Origin: Steromphala cineraria
Lineage: Eukaryota; Mollusca; Gastropoda; Trochida; Trochidae
DNA length: 64,000 bases
Assembly: GCA_916613615.1 (NCBI GenBank)
Contig: OU744726.1
Location: 18,479,515 to 18,543,514, forward strand
Direction: 5' to 3'
The number at the start of each line of letters is the position of its first letter. The first letter of the stretch is position 1. Positions 51,801 to 62,590 of the stretch are shown here, in pieces. The notes under the pieces were generated by a model. That model saw only the letters and a program-made list of their open reading frames with translations, made no database searches and had not been told where the DNA came from. The translations under genes were made by a program, and so were the position numbers.

Positions 51801-54800
51801 TGTGTGAAAGCTGATGTGATGCTATAAAAACGTGTGTCTTACATGAACTTGGAAAGTAGATTTTGATGTAGTATATCTGATGTATCTGCCCAAGATCCAC
51901 CGTCCACCAGGCCTGTCTCTGTCCCACAGCTGTGTGTGTACAAGTCCCAGACCAGTACTCAGTGCTTCTTATTCCATCAACAGCCAGGGAGGCGTCCTTC
52001 AGTCCACATGCAGCTCTTTTGGTAGCATTGTCGGCCCATCTACAGTCATCTATTGTACTGCTTTGGATGGTGTCTTTACCCAGTGCCAGGCTATCTGAAG
52101 GTAAATCGGAAGTTTTTATCATGTAAAAACATAAATATAATTATTCAATCGAAAAACATAATTTCATCAACAATAACATATTCTTACAAATATATATTTC
52201 ATTAAAATACTGTAAGGAAAATAAATAGTCAATTTGTCAACCTACAGCGTTTTCGACAGCAGTTATATATGGGTCATTTACTGGATTATAAAATTTCAAT
52301 TCAGCAAATAACAAATTCTGATATCTGCACGTTGACTTCACTTACATTGTGGTGTGCTGACAAGAGAAACGTAAGTGTATGTAAGCTAGTTACTTAATGG
52401 ACTTCATTCCAACATATTAATGAATTTTGAACGTATTTCAAACATGAAAGGTCCCAGAATAGTCACCTTTTTTTAATATTAAATATAAAATTTTTCCCTT
52501 AATGCAATCAAAATGTGCAATAACGAAAAAAAGTGGACCTATCTTTTGCAATGATAATATTACCTTGTTAATACAGAGCAATTTGCACATATAAATACAA
52601 TATTGCTTATAGTAGTACAAATAAACACCTGAGTAACAGTAACTTGCTTTGCGTTTATAGTTGACAAATGGTGAACTTGATTAGTACTATGCACTATGAA
52701 TGAGGGATAAAGATTTGAATCAATGCATCTAGTGAGCAAAAGCCTTATTTGAGATATTTTATGAACGCTCCAGGCAATTTTGTTGCAAGTGGAAATTAAA
52801 CCCAATGGAGGTTATTCTAATCTTATGTGACGGAGTTAAACATGTGTTTTTGAAATAGAATGTTGAGAATTGGAGTTTCTAATGAATTTGAATGAGAAAA
52901 ACATAAGAATATGGGTCAACAAAAATGGTGTCTACTATTAATTTTGTATAAACATCTTATGATAGTATTTATCTTATTTCAAGCAAGTTATTATTCATAT
53001 TTTGTAAGTACATTAATGACAAAATCTTAGTTCATTTCATGATGAATTTCTTAGTCTACTTTCGGGAAAAGGTATTTTATAACTGTTATAAACTGTATTG
53101 TTTATTGCTTTTTGTCTTTGGGTAATATTCTTTAAATTTAATAATAATGATTCTGCAGTTTTTAAACATATTTCTGTAAGGTAATTTCTGATAGTGTTTT
53201 TTGAAGTTTGTTTAGATTTTGAAAGTGAATTTGAGTAATTTTAATACTTATTTCATGTGAGTTATACACTGTAACAAACGAAGAAAATGAAAGCAATTAT
53301 GAAAAATATGAGAATATAGAAATTAGGAACATGGAAAGAAGAATATTGTGTATGAGAACATGAAATGTTGGGAAAATTGGAGAATTGACCTAAAAAATAA
53401 ATTGAAGAGGAATTGACATTACCTTATTCTTTTATTTGCACGAGACACAAGAAATCCTGAATATTTAATTTAGAATGGAGAAGAACAAGCCATATGACAC
53501 CACAATGCAGTGAACTTATCCTTGTCAGACGTTTAGTTTCAATTACACGATTTCTTTTTGTTGAATTTGTGAATTTATACTTCTGCGTTTTAAAGCCAAT
53601 TAAAGCAAATGGTGACTTGATTGTTCGTTAAACAAGTACTAATGTCACACTAGATCTCTACTCACATCTCTGACAAGTAGTACCGGACCATCCTATTGTA
53701 CAGTTAGAAGATCCAATGCACTGGAAGTTGAAGTCGCATCCTGACGTACAATGGCATTCAAGAGCATCTGCTGTTTTGTAGAACACAGTCACTGAAACGA
53801 TTTAACACAAAAGAACCATGTCATTGTTTTAGTTGTCATTAATCTAATTTTGAACATTTGATTTAATCAAAACAATCAATTGGGTAAACCGGATGGTTAT
53901 CCATTTCTGTCAAGTCAGGGTGGTCGTTGTTTCCTTTGCTTATAAAAGCTTATTTCTTTATGGTATACTGTTCCAAAAAGAAACACATATGTAGTTTTAA
54001 TATCTGATTTGTGTGATATCGGGGAAAGCAACTATAGAATTTCAATGTCAATATCTTATTATTGTTTTCAGCTTCAGTCAAAAAAGCGCAATTTTCATCT
54101 GATATTTTGTTTGTAAAAACATTGCAATACGTTTTAGCAGGTCATTTAGAAAACACTCAAACAAAAAAATTCATGGAACATGACCTCAAGGAAACGTCTT
54201 TGAAAAAATAACATAAGAAAGGAAATCATTGATGCAAATGTGTTATGCTGTATTGTATACTCACGTCCATAAGACACTAGACCCCTGATTTTTATACTTC
54301 AAAGAAAATTTTCTTTTTCATTATTTAAATTGGTATTTCCTGACTTTGCCAGTGTTCACGGTCACATTTTATGCATTGCGGAAACGCAACATTTCTATGA
54401 GGCCTCATGTGCAAGGTTCTGTTAAAATGAATCTTTGCATGTGCAAACTTCAAGTTGCATGTGCAGGTTCTGGTATAAAATGCTCTGACACAAACCACTG
54501 TCCTCACTGTCATTGGAAAACCACAAAAAGAATGCCAAGACTAACTTCAGAACAACGCAAAAGGGCCATTGACATTGGAGCATCACGGTGTCATGTTGCC
54601 AGAACCTTCGGCTGCTCCACCACCGCGGTAACCGACTTGATAGAATGGTTCCAACAGACTGGCCAGACAAGAGACAGACTCAGATCAGAGAGACCCTGCA
54701 TCACAACTCTCAGGAAGACGGTTCATGCGTACTTTGCACCTAGGTAACCTGACGCGTACGGCAACTTCAACGGCAAGAACTACGTTGGGTCGCTGTCTAA

Positions 54801-57800
54801 GTCGACAGTAGCCAGACTTCTCCGTTCCTACGGTATTAGGAACTATACAGAGGAACTGCTCTGACGCCAAGACATCGGCAAGTACGACACTGGCAGATAC
54901 GAGACTGGCAAAGGGTGATCATTTCTAATGAGAGTAGCTTCTACTTATTTAATATTGATGGGAGGACCCGAGTTTACCAGACAGGCAGACAGAAAGTTTT
55001 ATTTCTCAACCATCAAACGATGGTACATGAAAATATAAAAAATACAAAGTTATAAAATATATGACAAGTGACTGGGCAGGTTTACTGAGAATTACTTAAA
55101 TTATCTAAACAATTCATAAATGAATAACTTCAAGTTCTTTGAATGCTTTATATCTTTAGTACAAAATAGTTTCCTTATCATCATAACATGCTTTTGTAAA
55201 CCATGTATTGGTGGTGGAAAATACACTTTTCGTTGTTGGACAAGAACTTCACAAATAAATAGATAATGAAACTCATCTCCAACAGCATTAGCATTACACA
55301 GTTTAAATATTCTCTCTTCTTTTGGAAGTACAAGCCATCAGCTGGTTTCAATAGGTAAATTATTGTTACAGGTTCTAAGATTTAATATGGGGAGATATAT
55401 ATCTTTAAGGAGTATAGGTAATTTTCAAAACAAAGATTGTACTTAAAACATATGTAAAATTGACCTTTCTAACTGCTCTCTATGGAGCTACGCCAATGCT
55501 GCAGATCTCTTAAAACAGTTTCTACCTTTAAAGCCAGTCATGACGTGGAGAAATTCTGGGAGTTTGAGAATACTTCAGATAGGCCGCAGCTATTTATACT
55601 TTTGTAACAAAAGACTTCCAGCGGAGATGACAAACAAAAACCATTACCAGAGATAAGTTTATATAGTAAAGTTTACATTGTTGGGTACATGTCGCTACTT
55701 TGTGCCAGAATGAAATGACTCTTTTATATAATTTGATGTACAGTGGTTCTCAGCCGAGTTCGCCATATACCATAAAGTTTGGGGTAGAATTGCGGAGACC
55801 AACAGCAAGTTAAATGAATCTAAGGTGAACTTTTTCGATGAGGTCCAGTTTTTCAGATCCCCAAAATTCACAACTATGAAGGAGGATTGGGCATATCATA
55901 GTATCAAAAGCTTAAAAAGGTACAATCAATTGGGAGTTTTAAAATTCGGACTTTTTTTAGAAGTGAAAACATTGCTTTCGTTGCCTTTTCTGCTAATACT
56001 TTAATTCCAAAATGTCAATGTCAAATGTCAAAAACCTACCATTCCTATGAAATGTCAAACCCAGATATGTATAAGCATCTACCATGTCAATTGTTCTATC
56101 CCAAAGCGAAAAGGAAGAAGAAGACACGGGGAGCGCATGGCACCATGTTGCAACCAGGAGCTTGAGCCTTTTGGTGGAGGGAGCGTGATGGTCTGGGGTG
56201 GGATTCTAGCCGACAGAACTACTGATCTCATTGTGTTTGACGAGACAATGACGGGTCAAAGCGACATTGACCAAGTCTTGAGACCAGTCGTTGTCCCCTT
56301 TATAGGACAGAAACACCATTTCACTAACTCGTCAGCAGTTTATTAAAGCTCTGAGGGAAGAGTGGCAGACAATCCCTTAAGCTGTCATTAGGCGCCTGAC
56401 GTCATCAATGCGTAAACGTGTGTACGCTTGTATTCAGACACAAGGAGAAAATATCCGTTGAAATTGCAGTACAACCTCTCCAGGACACTTATAAAACTGA
56501 AATCTCTTTTTGGTTGGTTTTGTTTTTGTAAAATGCAATATTTACCCCTCCTGTAAATAATACGTCATTGCATTTACCAATAAAATTAATGAACTTTGGT
56601 ATTTTGCTTGTCAATTGATTTATCTTTGTAATTCAATAAATTTAAGTACTTAAGTGGTCATATTTCGCCCACAATCAATATTTTCAAGGTCAAGTTTCTT
56701 ACGGATATGAGTATAGAAAAGCAGTTTTGTGAATTAAAGAAGAAGAAGAACCTAAACCTTTGAATTTAGGAGGGTTAATTTCAGAAATGAATCAAATCAG
56801 CCCATGCATTTATACCCAACGGGTTTAGAAATCAGCATTATATTTTTTTATAGATTGTCTATAACTTAACATATAAGTGTTCTTATTATCCAAAAATCGT
56901 TGCTTAACTAATAGGACTTTGCATTTTTAATTGCAAACTTTAATTAAAAGGACAGAAGCAGCTCTTTGCGCATTTTTTTTGAAAACTTTAAACTATGATT
57001 ATTAACATTTAATACTTATAATAAACGTCTCCATTGTTACGTGATATGAAACTAACTGCTCATCGAAATTCCCTGTTTAAGGTTAAATTTCGTTTCCTAT
57101 TAATACATATTGTTTACTGACATTATCATCTGTTTTTAAACAGTCACTGTTTTTGAATATGAATATGAAGTGGTCCTCCTTATCAGTAAACTCTTCTAAG
57201 TATATGTTAGCAGTAACGTTTGTAGTGCATCATGAAGGAAATGAATTGCTTTTGACAATGTAGTTTGCACTTGACAATATAATTAAAACGTTTAGTTTTA
57301 AATCAAATGCATTAACCTTAGTGGATGTTATGTCAATGACAAAAAAAACATTTCATTAGTATTTAATAAAGCTAAAAAATAAATCATAAGGAGTGGCAGT
57401 ATGAGAAATACATATTATATAATGTCAATACACTACACATATAACTTTCTTAGTCTTTTTTTAGAAAATTCTTCCAATTAAATTTGTAAATATGTATGTG
57501 TGTATTTACTAACACTACTAACACTTTTACGGTAGCAAGAGTGTATTTTGTGAGAGTTGTGATTTTTTTTAAATGATTGATGGATTGACATATGATTGTT
57601 GAATGATTGATAAATGGCTGATGAATTATATATGATATAAAATGGATAGCAGTTCATTTACAAAAGTTGAAAAAGCGCTCAGTGGATTAAGCACGTGCAT
57701 GCAGCTCCTTTAAAATGACGACAAAGCAGTCACCCATATGGTGGATAAAGGCTGTGCTTCCATTCAAATAAATACTGAAAAAATGTTTTGTTCCAGATAC

Positions 57801-58586
57801 GAACAGACTGACAGACAGACAGGGAGGTACAAAGACAGACAGACACCATAATTAAAGGCACGCAGATTTTTCTAGAAACAAACATTACACTCCCTCAACG
57901 CCCATATTTTTTTACAGAGGAGCGATGAAGAGAATTTAAAGTCTCTTTCTTACAAAGATGACATACAAAGTTCATTGATGTTTAAGATCAAATGTTTTTT
58001 GGATGAAAATGTGATGACATTCTACAATCATCTATTGCCTATATAATTATAACTTATTCCATCTTAGGCTGCAGCCAACTTCATTACCTCATTTGATATC
58101 TTATCACATACATTTATATCAACATCTACGCATATGCATTTTCTTAGTTTTGAATTTTCATATGTTCTTGTGTTTGTGTGCATCTTCAATAATCTTGTAT
58201 TAGAGCTGTGCTCACATGATCCTAATAGCTTGGTTGCCAATCTTTATTTCATCATTGTTGTTTTTGTAAATGAAATATGTTTCACCAAAAGTAGAGACAT
58301 TGAAGTTCTATTTAAAGGAAATTATAGACATACCTCCAGTGGCAGTTGTTTGAACCATTGTAACATCTTATATTTGTAATATAATAGCCCTGCAGTCAGA
58401 AGAAATCGCTTCCTGTCTTCCTTGGTTCAAACTTTTAAAGTTTATAAGTTATGAAATAGTACGCTTTTTCGTTTAAAGTCTCATTTTCTAAATAATATCA
58501 TCAATAAGAAACGACTACTCACAGTTTACCACAGTCCCAGTCAGGAGACAGACGAGTGACATCCACTCTAGTCTGAATCTCGCCAT
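36648..58586 (-). CDS. Lectin/EGF scavenger-type receptor, 19-exon gene (gene A), about 940 aa
   Basis: Nineteen minus-strand exons with GT/AG borders and compatible phases join into one open frame from ATG (58586) to TAG (36650-36648), 2823 coding bases. Order: signal peptide (residues 1-21), 6-Cys EGF (22-63), FTP/F5-8C domain 1 (64-209), eleven 8-Cys EGF modules of 45-47 residues (210-712), FTP domain 2 (713-844), transmembrane helix (about 856-879), then an Arg-rich stop-transfer and a tail with four tyrosines. The EGF type (CxxGxYGxxC...CGxC) is that of MEGF10/11, Draper and SCARF receptors, which bind apoptotic cells or microbes at the plasma membrane. A role in recognition or phagocytosis is inferred. 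The FTP domains are not part of vertebrate MEGF10. No frameshift or stop was seen in the chosen exons. Exact splice sites need RNA evidence, especially the weak donors of exons 12 and 15. Confidence 0.85.
37281..37389 (-). CDS. Gene A exon 18: juxtamembrane and transmembrane helix
   Basis: 109 bp, enters phase 1 and leaves phase 2. After a short acidic spacer (RDEENES) comes an unbroken hydrophobic run of about 24 residues rich in Val, Ile and Leu, ending ILLIR-type. This makes the protein a single-pass type I membrane protein. Confidence 0.82.
37924..38109 (-). CDS. Gene A exon 17: FTP domain 2, second half
   Basis: 186 bp, phase 1-1, exactly the length of exon 4. It ends NLTLCEVKVYG, the FTP C-terminal strand, and has the matching VDGxxCY segment. 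Confidence 0.8.
38814..39023 (-). CDS. Gene A exon 16: FTP domain 2, first half (degenerate)
   Basis: 210 bp, phase 1-1, TGTCAG acceptor and GTAAGA donor. It aligns by position and by its partner exon with exon 3, but the signatures are eroded: SWKITLD stands where WWxVDLG is expected, and CTHT is absent. Sugar binding by the family motif is therefore unlikely. Confidence 0.75.
39339..39473 (-). CDS. Gene A exon 15: EGF module 11
   Basis: 135 bp, phase 1-1. Almost the same as exon 12 over its central part (GHYGPECRRCGQC and the following LDNSPCDKQTG), which suggests a block duplication. The donor GTTCGT is weak, as in exon 12. Confidence 0.75.
39905..40039 (-). CDS. Gene A exon 14: EGF module 10
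   Basis: 135 bp, phase 1-1, GTATGT donor. Opens CKDGTYGHAC, has CGQC and eight cysteines. More GC-rich than its neighbours. Confidence 0.8.
40903..41043 (-). CDS. Gene A exon 13: EGF module 9
   Basis: 141 bp, phase 1-1, GTAAGT donor. Opens CVGSYGYNC, has CGQC and eight cysteines. Confidence 0.8.
41655..41789 (-). CDS. Gene A exon 12: EGF module 8
   Basis: 135 bp, phase 1-1. Opens CQAGHYGPEC with RRCGQC and closes GWKGDNC, eight cysteines. The donor (GAGG/GTTGGT) is weak. Reading through it would end the protein after three codons, which could give a truncated, secreted form. Confidence 0.72.
42402..42536 (-). CDS. Gene A exon 11: EGF module 7
   Basis: 135 bp, phase 1-1. Nearly the same protein as exon 10, with a handful of substitutions. 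The upstream intron sequence is also nearly identical, so this copy is young. Confidence 0.8.
42763..42897 (-). CDS. Gene A exon 10: EGF module 6
   Basis: 135 bp, phase 1-1. Opens CEDGRYGYNC, with CGRC, eight cysteines in all. Exon and adjoining intron form a recent tandem duplicate with exon 11, offset 361 bp. Confidence 0.8.
43094..43234 (-). CDS. Gene A exon 9: EGF module 5
   Basis: 141 bp, phase 1-1. Eight cysteines; opens CRDYRFGPDC, contains CNC, and closes GWTGRDC. It is the same long subtype as exon 7. Confidence 0.8.
43783..43917 (-). CDS. Gene A exon 8: EGF module 4
   Basis: 135 bp, phase 1-1, TTTTAG acceptor and GTAAGC donor. Eight cysteines, opening CADGTYGYNC with CGNC. Confidence 0.8.
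44439..44795. mobile_element. 357-bp TTAA-flanked MITE, copy 2, in gene A intron 7
   Basis: Same TIR (AGGGGCAGTAGCACGTTTTT) and the same 357-bp length as copy 1, flanked by TTAA at 44435-44438 and 44796-44799. It lies between EGF exons 7 and 8 without touching splice sites. Confidence 0.8.
45394..45534 (-). CDS. Gene A exon 7: EGF module 3
   Basis: 141 bp, phase 1-1. Eight cysteines, opening CKDFWFGEQC with a CSC pair and closing with GRTGVDC. The intron after it holds a 357-bp TTAA-flanked element. Confidence 0.78.
45890..46027 (-). CDS. Gene A exon 6: EGF module 2
   Basis: 138 bp, phase 1-1. Eight cysteines; opens CQKGKYGSRC and carries CGNC. It reads in frame from exon 5 (split Arg codon) into exon 7 (split Val codon). 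Confidence 0.8.
46416..46720 (+). pseudogene. Possible Polinton-type DNA polymerase B scrap
   Basis: The plus-strand frame reads CDPDCKCKICKEPR and later FLVYDFACTQ, HVANY and VAH, then a TGA and CGSC. This resembles the exonuclease I region of protein-primed polymerases of Polintons/Mavericks (DFExTQ...HxPN...VA...CxxC). The catalytic Glu of DxE is Ala here. It lies in intron 5 of gene A, antisense to it. Confidence 0.4.
47000..47650. repeat. Degenerate repeats around TTTTGAGATATGGCCCGAAA
   Basis: At least three related stretches (near 47258, 47425, 47560) share TTTGAGATATGG, a nearby ACCATGGGGACCAT-like segment and AAAA...CCAAAATA. They look like a decayed dispersed tandem repeat in intron 5 of gene A. 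Confidence 0.4.
49034..49171 (-). CDS. Gene A exon 5: EGF module 1
   Basis: 138 bp, phase 1-1, CTCCAG acceptor and GTGAGT donor. One 46-residue module with eight cysteines, opening CADGVFGEQC and containing a CNC pair, the laminin/MEGF-type EGF layout. Confidence 0.8.
49641..49826 (-). CDS. Gene A exon 4: FTP/F5-8C domain 1, second half
   Basis: 186 bp, phase 1-1, with GTAAGT-type donor. It continues exon 3 in frame and ends with LNLCEVEVYG, the hallmark C-terminal strand of FTP domains. A damaged copy of this exon lies upstream at 49970-50109. Confidence 0.82.
49970..50109 (-). pseudogene. Duplicated, stop-bearing copy of gene A exon 4
   Basis: About 140 bp between exons 3 and 4 matches exon 4 closely (GFTVTVDGKPCYT, GDSLDSPLSIH, VNGSNV), but CYTW has become CYT-stop and the 3' third with CEVEVYG is missing. 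It is a partial tandem exon duplication that cannot be spliced in productively. Confidence 0.7.
51843..52094 (-). CDS. Gene A exon 3: FTP/F5-8C domain 1, first half
   Basis: 252 bp, phase 1-1. The family signature is clear: LALGK, a QSST motif, SLAVDG, CTHT, and WWTVDLGQI. These mark the jelly-roll fold of fucolectin/tachylectin-4/discoidin-type domains. The canonical fucose-binding RxD (motif Hx24RxDx4[RK]) is not present at the expected place, where IYFPSS is read, so fucose binding is doubtful although the His of CTHT is kept. Confidence 0.82.
53666..53791 (-). CDS. Gene A exon 2: 6-Cys EGF-like module
   Basis: 126 bp, phase 1-1, TTTCAG acceptor and GTGAGT donor. It encodes 42 residues with six cysteines in the order CxC, GC, QC, C, C and the EGF-typical GWSGxTC end. 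The paralogue exon at 10750-10875 has the same length and most of the same residues. Confidence 0.8.
54529..56470 (+). pseudogene. Tc1/mariner transposase pseudogene, split by a LINE
   Basis: The N-terminal helix-turn-helix part is open (MPRLTSEQRKRAIDIGASR, FGCSTTAVTDLIEWFQQTG), then a stop near 54748. Later pieces include STVARLLRSYGIR, WQRVIISNESSFYLFNIDGR and, after the insert, FGGGSVMVWGGILADR. The usual S-D-E-S box is S-N-E-S, so a catalytic Asp is lost, and the DNARPH segment is deleted. It lies in intron 1 of gene A, antisense. Confidence 0.75.
54998..56097 (-). mobile_element. 5'-truncated LINE inserted in the Tc1 copy
   Basis: On the minus strand: YTYLGLTFHRNGRF, KAMFSLLKKVRILKLPIDC, MICPILLHSCEFWGSE and TPNFMVYGEL. 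These are the post-RT domain of a non-LTR retrotransposon, with several frameshifts. Its 3' end at about 54998 reads GAAATAAAACTTT, a polyadenylation-like tail. The transposase sequence resumes on both sides. Confidence 0.65.
58523..58586 (-). CDS. Gene A exon 1: start and signal peptide
   Basis: 64 bp, ending phase 1 at a GTGAGT donor. It reads Met-Ala-Arg followed by a hydrophobic stretch (SLVCLLTGTVV), a typical eukaryotic secretion signal. The ATG is preceded by AACC. The same exon, differing at only two residues, opens the paralogue at 25208-25271. Confidence 0.8.
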
Positions 58587-59035
58587 GGTTTGATTCTCCT
58601 TAAAAGGAAGTAAAACTATTAATGACACATATAATGTAAAACTATAATAAGGGGACATGAGGACTTGCGATAGAAATATATTTTCATTTCAATTTAATTG
58701 CATAGCTGTCAAAATATATACTTCATATGAACATCCACACTATTGCCCTTTAGATATTTTCATATATCAGTATCAGTGTCAATCTTCACCTCTATTGATA
58801 AATTCAAAATGTCTAAAAACAATGAAACAAGGGGATTTTAAAAAATCCAAATGTTATTGTTTACGCCATGGGTTTTAAATTATCCTGTTTAAATAATATC
58901 TGTAATAACATTAGATTAGGTTTAGGATATAACGTGAGATTAACATTGTTTGTTTTTATTTACTAACCTGCTTTCATGTATAAGCTAAAGGTAACCTATC
59001 CTTTAAGAACATTTTTAAATATGGCGGGTTTTTTT

Positions 59036-59790
59036 CATGAAAGGTCGAACTGGTTGCCATTTTCGCTCATCAATTTAAGTTTGCTGCATCATAAGTTAAT
59101 TTGCTACTATTTTGTTAATTGCACAAAAGACCTGGTCAAATTGTTTCTTTCATCAAATTTCAAAAAAATGTCATAGTGCTAAAGTGTCTGTAAATGTTAT
59201 AAACAGTCAATAAGTTTGGCGCTTGATTCAATATCATTTAAGAGCGGGATATATGAAGAAAGTAGTTCATTTTAAGATTTCTTATGTAAGTCATTTAAAA
59301 TGTTGTTCAAAAATTCATCTTTGCCATCTCTGCTCATCAGTTTAAATTTGCTACTATTTTGGTAATTGATCAAAAGACCTGGTCAAATTGTTTCTTTCAT
59401 CAAATTTCAAAAAAATGTCATAGTGCTAAAGTGTCTGTAAATGTTATAAACAGTCAATAAGTTTGGCGCTTGATTCAATATCATTTAAGAGCGGGATATA
59501 TGAAGAAAGTAGTTCATTTTAAGATTTCTTATGTAAGTCATTTAAAATGTTGTTCAAAAATTCATCTTTGCCATCTCTGCTCATCAGTTTAAATTTGCTA
59601 CTATTTTGGTAATTGATCAAAAGACCTGGTCAAATTGTTTCTTTCATCAAATTTCATAGAAATACCATATTGCTGAAGTGTCTGTAAATGTTATAAACAG
59701 TGAGTGAGTTTGATGCTTGATTCAATATCATTTTAAAAAGCAGGATATATGAAGAAACTAGTTCAAAAAGTTATTATTTATAATCCTTGA
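59036..59790 (+). repeat. 247-bp tandem repeat, about 2.8 copies
   Basis: The motif TTGCTACTAT starts units at 59101, 59348 and 59595, a strict 247-bp period. The first two units are almost identical, the third diverges after its middle. No coding content is evident. Confidence 0.85.
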
Positions 59791-62590
59791 ATGTTATCCT
59801 CTCTGGAAAATGCATAGTCCAGGCTGCTTATAGTGGTTTGAGACTAAAATATCTTGCTTGAAAGTCAAATATTTGCTGATATTAACCTCAAGAGAACTCA
59901 AACCTGTGGAAAACCACTCAACAACTGCCCTTATATAACTTATGAAATGCTGCATGCACACAAAATATATATTTTTGTTATGTTAACGATATCAGAATTA
60001 TATATTCCCATTCAAACGAATTGTAATGTTCAGTTATGCACATAAAAATAATGTTGTTTTATGTTTAGAAGTTTTTGTTTCATTACTACTCAATTGTGCA
60101 AAATGAGAGGGCATATTAAGTATTATTTGAATCTACACACTATGAACGACACACTACCTAAATTACGGAAGCTGGCACTTGGTCATCTACTATTAAGTTG
60201 AGTACTTCCTTGTTGGGCAGGTCCATACTGTCTGTGAGATAGTGTTGCTTATCATACATGTTTATACTTAGCTTCCAGTTCCATATTCCATCATGGAACT
60301 TTACTTTTAGGAGCTTTTTTGTAAAATCCTTCGTAAAAGTAAAAGATTAATGATACCAATTTTGTCACATATCTTATCCAAAACATTGCATATCTTTCCT
60401 TTGTGACAATGGAATTTGAATGTTTCAAAATTAACCACAAATGTAATGAAATGTGACTTATTTTTCAATCAATAATTTAGAATTTCTTTCCTACGTTGTT
60501 CCAGTCATTACTCTTATAATAATGACAAAAGTGCAACCCAAATTCACACATGTAGTCACGATGATATTTAAATCAACTGCTGTTCGTTTTTGGTCCATAA
60601 TTTGAGTGTATTATGCAAATTTTCTGTTTGCCATTCACATTTTTCATTCTTCTATAGTTTATAACTCAGACACTCAGACAAAGAATGTAAAATGATTGTT
60701 GGGTTTGCTTGTAAGCATGATCCAAAAATCTCAATCGGGAAGTCATTTTCTTCCAAAGGTAAAGTGTAACCTTTATGGTTTATACATTGCAGTAACCTAA
60801 TTCCCCTAGATATGATCTTAGGGGCTAGACATATATATGCATATTTCTGATTTGGTTTTAACAGATATTTGACGTAATGCGATAGCTGTCACTTCATCAA
60901 GCTTGTGTAGCCACTATTGGTAGAGGAGGGATATGATTGGGCTGTGAGCTCATTAATGATCTTGTTATAAATCTCAAGTCCATTGACATCGACGTGTCAA
61001 ATCATTTGTAATGTATAAATTTCCTATAGCACTTGAAACGGTGATGAGAGATTCCTTATATCAGATCACCTCTTGATTGTCGTTTCAACTTTATACATAC
61101 TGCATGCTTCCTCTATGGCAGTAACAAGATGATATATTTGGCATGACATTGTATTGCTTGGAGGAACATGAACAGACACATTTTGGTCAATACATGTTTA
61201 TTGTGAAGGCCAGAGTGCTATAAATTATGATAAATGAAAAGTTATCTGAAGAAACAATTTTAAAAATCGTTTTACATTTCTACTTTCATTTTCAATATAT
61301 GCATAAAAATTTGCTCCCAGTGCTGATACACATGAGATATATGTCTAATAACATTGAGAACATAATTTACTTATTTATAGTCTTTAAGTTACAGGGATGT
61401 TATATAGATATATAGATTTCACCTATAGAAAAATGGCTGTAAAAGTGACTATGGAGAAAAAACTTCATCTTTCATAAACACTGAATTCAAAATTACAGCA
61501 ACAATGTATTGACCATTTTCCTTTACAGGGGAAAGTATAAATGTGAAAATAGTTCAACGGTTACATTCATTATATTTGGAAAAAAGAAACAGTTGCATAT
61601 ATGATAAAGATACACTTACATATGATAACTCATTTTATCAAATATTGTGTTAATATTTAATATATTCTTGTAATTTCATGTTCATATGATCAAAACTGAT
61701 TTCAGAAAAAGTAACATTTCACAGATATTCTAAACTTATTTAAATACCCCTTAATGTTAATCTCTAGAAGTAATAGGAGATAAATACTTTAATTCCTTTA
61801 ATTATACATATGATAAAGAAACACACAAATTTCAAGATCTAGTGTGTAGTTACAAAATGTTCAAAGAAAACAGAAGTTCTAGCTTTGTTAGATGATTTCA
61901 AGATAATTATCCCAAAAAAATTAATTTGGAAATACATATTGACTCTCACTTCATTGATATAAGCTTCAACGACAAAGACAAAAAGACATATTAAACAGGA
62001 TCACGTGAAAGAAAAAATAAACAACAGTAAACAATTTGATTAAATAAGTGATAACATGGTAACTTAACAGGACAAGAAAGGAGCAATGTAGTATGTAGAG
62101 CAATGTAGCTACAGAAGCTACATGTAATATGCAATAAGCTAACAAGGTTGAAATAATTTGTTTAATAATGTTTATGTTGTAAAATACGCAATATTGGCAT
62201 TGTGACAGTAAAACAATTATTATGAGAATAATTTTTAAATTACTGACGTTTGCAACGCTTTGTATTCATTGTCTTTGTGTGTATTACGAGTGTCGAATAA
62301 AAAATAATCCATAACTTACCCTTATATATTCAAAAACACTGTCACAAAGTAGGTCCAGAGGCTGAGAAAAATACCATATGAATTAAGAGGTCTTTCAAAT
62401 CAAAATATATGACCCAACCACAAGTCAGAAACAAAATAATATAAACAAACAATAGAAACAGAAGTAAACAAAGAAACACTAAGCAATACATATGTGTAAG
62501 CAACATGTATAACAAACGGTCGTGTTGCCGAGCGTACATATGTGAATATTACAGTTAGATTTGATGAAATCGAACCACAGATAAAACTAA
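59791..62590. other. AT-rich upstream region of gene A
   Basis: Apart from the possible exon at 60158-60328, no coding homology or element end was found. Confidence 0.45.
60158..60328 (-). CDS. Possible 3' terminal exon of an unknown gene or element
   Basis: A 57-codon open frame on the minus strand follows a pyrimidine-rich acceptor (CTTTTACTTTTACGAAG) and ends at TAG (60160-60158). The peptide is protein-like (FHDGIWNWKLSINMYDKQ; LPNKEVLNLIVDD), unlike random AT-rich translation. I do not recognise it. It lies upstream of gene A on the same strand, so it could end a gene beyond the right edge or be transposon-derived. Confidence 0.35.
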   Translation of the reverse strand, partial: DFTKKLLKVKFHDGIWNWKLSINMYDKQHYLTDSMDLPNKEVLNLIVDDQVPASVI

